DNA of 64,000 bases from contig NZ_JACDXU010000002.1 of assembly GCF_020539485.1 (NCBI RefSeq), positions 1 through 64,000 on the forward strand. The letters are read 5' to 3'. The position numbers and the translations under genes are program-made. The notes below the pieces were generated by a model. The model did no database searches. It was not told the origin of the DNA and was given only the letters and a program-made list of their open reading frames with translations. Every line of letters begins with the position of its first letter. Within the stretch, counting starts at the first letter, position 1. The DNA comes from Fulverythrobacter ferritrahens. GTDB lineage: Bacteria > Pseudomonadota > Alphaproteobacteria > Sphingomonadales > Sphingomonadaceae. This document shows positions 59,392-64,000 of the stretch, piece by piece.

Positions 59392-59825
59392 TCGGATACA
59401 GCCTCGCGCAGGGGATGGCCTTCGACCACGACCCAGGAAGAAACGGCGCGCATTCCCTGCGGACCGGCATGGCCCCAGTGAACGGTGCCGGGGGGAATAC
59501 GGATGCCCTGCCCGGCCTGCAAGGTCATATCCGGCTGGCCTTCCCGCGAAAGCACGGCCGAACCGCCTATGACATAAAGGAATTCCGCGCCGGCATGGCG
59601 ATGGCGCGGAATTATCGCACCTGCGGGCATGGCCAGATCGCCCACCACCAGCGAATGGCCGGGGGCGCCCGCGATCGGGCCTTGCAGCACTTCATTCGAT
59701 CCGGCTGGCGGTTGATAGACCTTCACACCGCCCGGCTGCGCACCGCAGGCGCCCAGGGCTGCCACCAAAGGCAGCAGCACCGCGCCGGGTCTTGTTACAG
59801 CCGCCCTGCGCGAGCGCGGCGCCAT
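59388..59825 (-). CDS. Cupin-domain lipoprotein
   Basis: A 145-aa protein with a lipoprotein signal (MAPRSRRAAVTRPGAVLLPL ... ALGAC), followed by a single cupin domain. The metal motif IPRHRHAGAEFLYVIGGSAVLS (two His, Glu) and PPGTVHWGHAG (third His) are present. The ATG at 59825 stands one base after the prs stop codon, so it is coupled to prs. It overlaps the phosphatase gene by four bases. Function unknown, perhaps a metal-dependent periplasmic enzyme. Confidence 0.8.
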   Translation of the reverse strand: MAPRSRRAAVTRPGAVLLPLVAALGACGAQPGGVKVYQPPAGSNEVLQGPIAGAPGHSLVVGDLAMPAGAIIPRHRHAGAEFLYVIGGSAVLSREGQPDMTLQAGQGIRIPPGTVHWGHAGPQGMRAVSSWVVVEGHPLREAVSE

Positions 59826-59826
59826 G

Positions 59827-60762
59827 TCAGTCGAACAGGCTCGAAACCGAGCTTTCATCCGCGATACGACGCACGGCCTCGCCAATCAGCGGAGCGATCG
59901 GCAGGATGCGGATGCTCTGCGATTCCTGCGCTGCATCGGTCGGCAGGATAGTGTCGGTGATGACCAGCTCCTTGAGCGCCGAATTGTTTACCCGTGCCAC
60001 CGCACCCCCCGAAAGCACGCCATGGGTGATATAGGCCGCCACGCTCTTGGCCCCGGCATCGAGCAAGGCCTGCGCCGCGTTGCAGAGCGTGCCGCCCGAA
60101 TCGACGATATCGTCAATGAGAATGCAGGCGCGGCCCTTCACGTCACCGATGATGTTCATCACTTCGGATTCGCCGGCGCGTTCGCGGCGCTTGTCGACAA
60201 TGGCGAGCGGGGCGTTCTCAAGCCGCTTGGCCAGGGCCCGGGCGCGCACCACGCCGCCCACGTCAGGCGAGACGACCATCAGGTCCGAATCTCCGTAACG
60301 CGCCTGGATGTCGGCCGCCATCACGGGCGCGGCATAGAGGTTGTCGGTCGGGATATCGAAGAAGCCCTGTATCTGCCCGGCATGGAGATCCACCGAAAGC
60401 ACGCGGCTGGCGCCGGCCTGGGTGATCAGATTGGCCACCAGCTTGGCCGAGATCGGCGTGCGCGGGCCGGGCTTCCGGTCCTGCCTTGCATAGCCGAAAT
60501 AGGGCACCACTGCCGTGATCCGCTTGGCCGATGCGCGCTTGAGCGCATCGATGCAGATCAGCAGCTCCATCAGATTGTCATTTGCCGGATATGAGGTGGA
60601 CTGGAGGACGAACACATCCTCCCCGCGCACATTCTCATGAATCTCGACAAAGATTTCCTCATCCGCAAATCGGCGGACCGAGGCGTCGGTCAACGGCATT
60701 TCGAGATAGGCCGCGATCGAACGCGCAAGCGGCAGGTTGGAATTGCCGGCCATGATCTTCAT
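59827..60762 (-). CDS. prs: Ribose-phosphate pyrophosphokinase (PRPP synthetase)
   Basis: Prs (311 aa) makes phosphoribosyl pyrophosphate from ribose-5-phosphate and ATP, for nucleotide, histidine and tryptophan synthesis. The start [20 protein letters not shown], the flexible loop [30 protein letters not shown] and the PRPP loop [13 protein letters not shown] are all typical. The ATG at 60762 is the family start, and a longer frame is not supported. It precedes the cupin and phosphatase genes, and if the latter is HisN the link to histidine synthesis is logical. Confidence 0.97.
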   Translation of the reverse strand: MKIMAGNSNLPLARSIAAYLEMPLTDASVRRFADEEIFVEIHENVRGEDVFVLQSTSYPANDNLMELLICIDALKRASAKRITAVVPYFGYARQDRKPGPRTPISAKLVANLITQAGASRVLSVDLHAGQIQGFFDIPTDNLYAAPVMAADIQARYGDSDLMVVSPDVGGVVRARALAKRLENAPLAIVDKRRERAGESEVMNIIGDVKGRACILIDDIVDSGGTLCNAAQALLDAGAKSVAAYITHGVLSGGAVARVNNSALKELVITDTILPTDAAQESQSIRILPIAPLIGEAVRRIADESSVSSLFD

Positions 60763-60898
60763 CGCTTGGGGGCCCCTGTTCTCGCGGCGGGAATCAATGC
60801 GCCCGGCTCTAGCCAAGCGTCACACGATTGCAACCTACAGTGCGGCTGCGCTGTTGAAAGCGCGTATGCCGAGGCCGAAAAAACGGTCAAAATGCCCG

Positions 60899-61870
60899 TC
60901 ACGAACCGCGATGTTCGCCCCGCACCCAGCGCACCGTGCCGGAACTTGCCCGCATCACCACGCTCTCGGTCGTCATCTTGCCGCCCTTCAGGCGCTTCAC
61001 GCCACTGAGCAGCGATCCATCCGTAACGCCGGTCGCGGCAAAAATGCAGTCGCCCTTGGCAAGGTCGCGCAGCTTGTAGATCCGGTCGAGATCCTCGATC
61101 CCCCATTTGCGCGCACGCGAACGCTCGTCCTCGTTGCGGAACAGCAGACGGCCATTGAACTGTCCGCCCACGCAGCGCAGCGCCGCGGCGGCCAGCACGC
61201 CTTCGGGGGCGCCGCCCGAGCCCATATAGATGTCGATCGTCGTATCCGGGTCCGTCACCGCGATAACGCCGGCCACGTCCCCATCCGGGATCAGCTGGAT
61301 GCCGCAGCCAAGGCCGCGCAGTTCTTCGATCAGTTCGGCATGGCGCGGACGATCGAGCACGCAGGCGATGATCTCGTTCGGCTTCACGCCCTTGGCGGCA
61401 GCCAGCGCCTCGATATTCTCGGTGGGAGTCTTGCTCAGGCTGACGAGGTCTTCGGGATAGCCCGGCCCGATGGCCAGCTTTTCCATATAGACGTCAGGCG
61501 CATTGAGCAGGCAGCCTTCCTCGGCCGCAGCCAGCACGGCCAGCGCATTGGGGCCGGCCTTGGCCGTGATGGTAGTGCCTTCCAGCGGATCGAGCGCAAT
61601 ATCGATCCGGGGGCCCTTGCCGGGCGCCCCGCCCACCTTCTCGCCAATATAGAGCATCGGCGCCTCGTCACGCTCGCCTTCGCCGATCACTACCGTGCCG
61701 TCGATGTAAAGCTCGTCAAAAGCCGCGCGCATAGCTTCAACCGCGGCGTGGTCGGCCGCCTTTTCATCACCACGGCCCACCAGACGGGACGCGGCGATCG
61801 CCGCAGCCTCCGTCACCCGAACCATTTCAAGAACAAGTACGCGGTCGAGAACTTTGCTGGCCTTGGGCAT
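60899..61870 (-). CDS. glpX: Class II fructose-1,6-bisphosphatase (GlpX)
   Basis: A class II FBPase (323 aa) of the GlpX type, for gluconeogenesis. Motifs are VVIGEGERDEAPMLYIGEKVG and the metal site DPLEGTTITAKAGPNALAVL, with YMGSGGAPEGVLAAAALRCVGG near the active site. The ATG at 61870 follows GGGGAG. Class I enzymes share none of these motifs. It may also act on sedoheptulose bisphosphate. In many sphingomonads glpX lies next to hom, as it does here apart from one small gene between. Confidence 0.95.
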   Translation of the reverse strand: MPKASKVLDRVLVLEMVRVTEAAAIAASRLVGRGDEKAADHAAVEAMRAAFDELYIDGTVVIGEGERDEAPMLYIGEKVGGAPGKGPRIDIALDPLEGTTITAKAGPNALAVLAAAEEGCLLNAPDVYMEKLAIGPGYPEDLVSLSKTPTENIEALAAAKGVKPNEIIACVLDRPRHAELIEELRGLGCGIQLIPDGDVAGVIAVTDPDTTIDIYMGSGGAPEGVLAAAALRCVGGQFNGRLLFRNEDERSRARKWGIEDLDRIYKLRDLAKGDCIFAATGVTDGSLLSGVKRLKGGKMTTESVVMRASSGTVRWVRGEHRGS

Positions 61871-62081
61871 CGAGACTCCCCTCACATCCGGCGCATCCGA
61901 TAAGCGAGCCGTCCATGACTGTCGAGAGTGCCCTCGCGCAGGAATGCGTATCTTCGGTGACACGCCCTGCGCGATTGCCAAGCCGTCATCTTGCCGTCAT
62001 TCATGATCGATCAAGCCATCACCGCGAAAGGTGGCGCCGCCACTGCCCTAAGGCAGTAAAGTCCGGAGGGAAAGGCCCGCG

Positions 62082-62522
62082 ATGTTCAGGAAATGCGCCG
62101 CATTATGGCTGCTGGCCGCGCTGCCGCTTTCTCCACTGGCGGCGCAGCGCACCGGCATTTCCGCCGAGGATGCCATCGCGGCCAGCAAACAGATGTATGG
62201 CCCCCCGCCCCCCACGCGCAATTGTTCCAAGCCTGCAAGCGATCAGGGGGAAAATGAAATCGTCGTCTGCGCCAAGCCGCAGGACGATTCCCAATTCCGC
62301 GTGAAATCCACCAGCGAACTGGACCCGAATTCCCGCGAGGCGACGAATGACGGCCTGCCCCGCGCACCTGACGTATCAGGCCCGGGGATCTTCAAGGGCA
62401 AGGGCATCTCGCTGGGTGGCACGCCCGACCCGGCCTATATGATCGACTTCAAGCTGCTGCCCGAAGCGCCCGAGGGATCGGACGCCGACAAGATCGCCAA
62501 GGGCGAGAAGCGCGCGGACTGA
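62082..62522 (+). CDS. Secreted hypothetical protein
   Basis: A 146-aa protein with a signal peptide (MFRKCAALWLLAALPLSPLAAQ). The mature part has two Cys (TRNCSKPASDQGENEIVVCAK) in the NEIVVCA pattern seen in several sphingomonad secreted proteins, then a conserved-looking SQFRV segment and a proline- and glycine-rich stretch. No family is recognised. It lies between two minus-strand genes and is transcribed divergently from glpX. Confidence 0.65.
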   Translation: MFRKCAALWLLAALPLSPLAAQRTGISAEDAIAASKQMYGPPPPTRNCSKPASDQGENEIVVCAKPQDDSQFRVKSTSELDPNSREATNDGLPRAPDVSGPGIFKGKGISLGGTPDPAYMIDFKLLPEAPEGSDADKIAKGEKRAD

Positions 62523-62529
62523 TTTCTCC

Positions 62530-62557
62530 GGTGCCGGGCGGGGCGCACACCGGCACC
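62530..62557. terminator. Hairpin between convergent genes
   Basis: GGTGCCGG (62530-62537) and CCGGCACC (62550-62557) enclose a GC-rich loop. It lies between the stops of the secreted hypothetical gene and hom, a suitable place for a bidirectional terminator. No long U-tract follows. Confidence 0.4.
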
Positions 62558-62580
62558 CCGCCGCACCGGAAGTTTGGCCC

Positions 62581-63891
62581 TCAATTATCCAGCAATTGCA
62601 GGACCAGCGGCGGCTCGGTCAGGCTGGGCGAGCCCTTGAGCAGTTCCAGCGCCCGGTCCACATTCGCCTCGGGCCCTCCATGGGTGACGATGGACACCAT
62701 CACTTCGCCGCCTTCTTCCTGGCGACCCTTCTGGATCAGGCTTTCGATCGAAACCCCCGCATCGCGCATGGCGGTGGCGATCTCCGCCAGCACACCCGGA
62801 CGGTCCGCCACCATGAAGCGCAGATAATCGCGCGCCACGCGGTGCCCGGCATCGGCACGAGGCATCGGCGCAAGAGCATTGACCGGAACCGAGAAAGGCG
62901 CGCCTACATCGCCACGCGCAATGTCGATAATATCGGCCACAACCGCGCTGGCAGTCGGCCCGTCACCCGCCCCGGCACCCTGGAACAGCAGGCGGCCGGC
63001 GAAATTGCCCTCCACCACCACGGCGTTGGTCGGCCCGTTCACTCGCGCCAGCGGATGGTCGACAGGCACCAGATAGGGGCAGACGCGCTGGAACAGCGTA
63101 TCCTCTCCATTCGCGCCCAGCTCGGTATCGGCAATGCCGATCAGCCGGATGACGAAGCCGAGCGCGGCGGCCTGCTCGATATCGGCGGCGCGCAGCCTGG
63201 AGATTCCTTCGGTTTCCACAGAGGGGAAATCGATCTTGGCGCCAAAGGCAATGGCCGCGAGGATGGAAAGCTTGTGCGAGGCATCGATCCCCTCGATGTC
63301 GAAGGTGGGATCGGCCTCGGCATAGCCCAGTTTCTGCGCTTCCTTCAGCACATCGCCGAAATCCCGGCCCGTCGCTTCCATCGTGGAGAGGATGTAATTG
63401 CAGGTGCCGTTGAGGATGCCATAGACGCGTTCGATCGCATTGGCGGACGCGCCTTCGCGCAGGCCCTTGATCACCGGCACGCCGCCAGCCACCGCGGCCT
63501 CGAATTTCAGGGCGACTTCGGCTTTCTCGGCAAGCTCAGCCAGGGCAAGCCCGTGATGGGCGATCATCGCCTTGTTCGCCGTGACGAGCGACTTGCCGGC
63601 ACCCAGTGCATTGCGCGCCAGGGTCAGCGCCGGGCCATCCGACCCGCCGACCAGTTCCACCACCACATCCACATCCGCACGGGATGCCATGGCAGTCATG
63701 TCGTCTTCCCACGCAAAGCGCGAAAGATCGACGCCGCGATCCTTGGTCCGGTCTCGCGCGCTTACGGCGACGATCTCCACCGGGCGCCCCGCACGGCGCG
63801 CAATCAGTTCGCCGTTCGCCTCGATCAGGCGGATTACGCCAGCGCCCACCGTGCCCAGACCGGCAAGTGCAATACGGAGCGGATCGGCCAT
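62581..63891 (-). CDS. hom: Homoserine dehydrogenase
   Basis: Hom (436 aa) reduces aspartate semialdehyde to homoserine with NAD(P)H, on the way to threonine and methionine. The Rossmann motif GLGTVGAG is near the start, the catalytic domain contains GTCNYILSTMEATGRDFGDVLKEAQKLGYAEADPTFDIEGIDASHKLSILA (in parts), and the C-terminal ACT domain YLRFMVADRPGVLAEIATAMRDAGVSIESLIQKG is the regulatory unit that binds threonine in relatives. The ATG at 63891 is the conserved start. Further genes of the pathway lie outside the window. Confidence 0.96.
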   Translation of the reverse strand: MADPLRIALAGLGTVGAGVIRLIEANGELIARRAGRPVEIVAVSARDRTKDRGVDLSRFAWEDDMTAMASRADVDVVVELVGGSDGPALTLARNALGAGKSLVTANKAMIAHHGLALAELAEKAEVALKFEAAVAGGVPVIKGLREGASANAIERVYGILNGTCNYILSTMEATGRDFGDVLKEAQKLGYAEADPTFDIEGIDASHKLSILAAIAFGAKIDFPSVETEGISRLRAADIEQAAALGFVIRLIGIADTELGANGEDTLFQRVCPYLVPVDHPLARVNGPTNAVVVEGNFAGRLLFQGAGAGDGPTASAVVADIIDIARGDVGAPFSVPVNALAPMPRADAGHRVARDYLRFMVADRPGVLAEIATAMRDAGVSIESLIQKGRQEEGGEVMVSIVTHGGPEANVDRALELLKGSPSLTEPPLVLQLLDN

Positions 63892-64000
63892 AAGTCTTCC
63901 TCTTTCGGCTGTAGCGCAGCAGGGGACGCACACGGGAAGGCTCCCGGTGCCACGAATTCGCCGGGCGCGTTAGTGCAGGCGGCCCCGAAAGGCCAGCCCC

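Overview
The window is high-GC chromosomal DNA from an alphaproteobacterium. Gene content and order (argD-argF-hslO, rpmI-rplT/pheS-pheT, a complete RcGTA-type gene transfer agent cluster with an enlarged DUF2460 gene, sphingomonad-type secreted hypotheticals, REP-like palindromes) point to Sphingomonadales, probably Sphingomonadaceae or Erythrobacteraceae (Novosphingobium-like). This placement is inferred from remembered family patterns, not from a search. No rRNA, tRNA, CRISPR array or insertion sequence with a transposase was seen.

Layout. 1-5.5 kb: class I ribonucleotide reductase genes nrdA and nrdB on the minus strand, separated by small membrane and lipoprotein genes, with a LexA-type operator candidate before nrdA. 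6-10.7 kb: a GIY-YIG protein, a lipoprotein, nadB, an ABC ATPase overlapping a secreted protein, and a zinc-finger protein. 10.8-17.6 kb: tldD, secreted proteins, alkaline phosphatase, a DNA alkylation repair protein, an acetyltransferase, an FMN reductase and a YqaA-like membrane protein. 17.9-33.3 kb: a gene transfer agent (GTA) structural cluster running terminase, portal, protease, capsid, connectors, tail tube, tape measure, baseplate and a DUF2793 spike-like protein. No replication, integration or lysis genes accompany it.

The GTA cluster is interrupted between large terminase and portal by about 1.2 kb. That interval holds a strongly structured candidate small RNA on the minus strand and a GIY-YIG gene framed by perfect 31-bp inverted repeats. 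The DUF2460 gene is a 776-aa fusion that keeps an in-frame internal ribosome binding site and ATG exactly where a normal-sized DUF2460 protein would begin.

33.4-43.7 kb: a Cu/Zn superoxide dismutase lipoprotein, an MFS transporter, queC, hslO, argF, argD, a two-domain cold-shock protein with a Gly-rich tail, terC, a DUF442 phosphatase-like protein and a fatty acid hydroxylase. 43.7-50 kb: a TPR-sulfotransferase and a nitrogen module (PII, AmtB, PII) with a consensus sigma-54 promoter, then two small enzymes. 50-64 kb: prfC, pheT-pheS, an AraC-type regulator, rplT-rpmI, an outer membrane barrel, a histidinol-phosphatase-like enzyme, a cupin lipoprotein, prs, glpX, a secreted hypothetical and hom.

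Several REP-like palindrome families, mostly arranged as inverted doublets, are scattered through the intergenic DNA.
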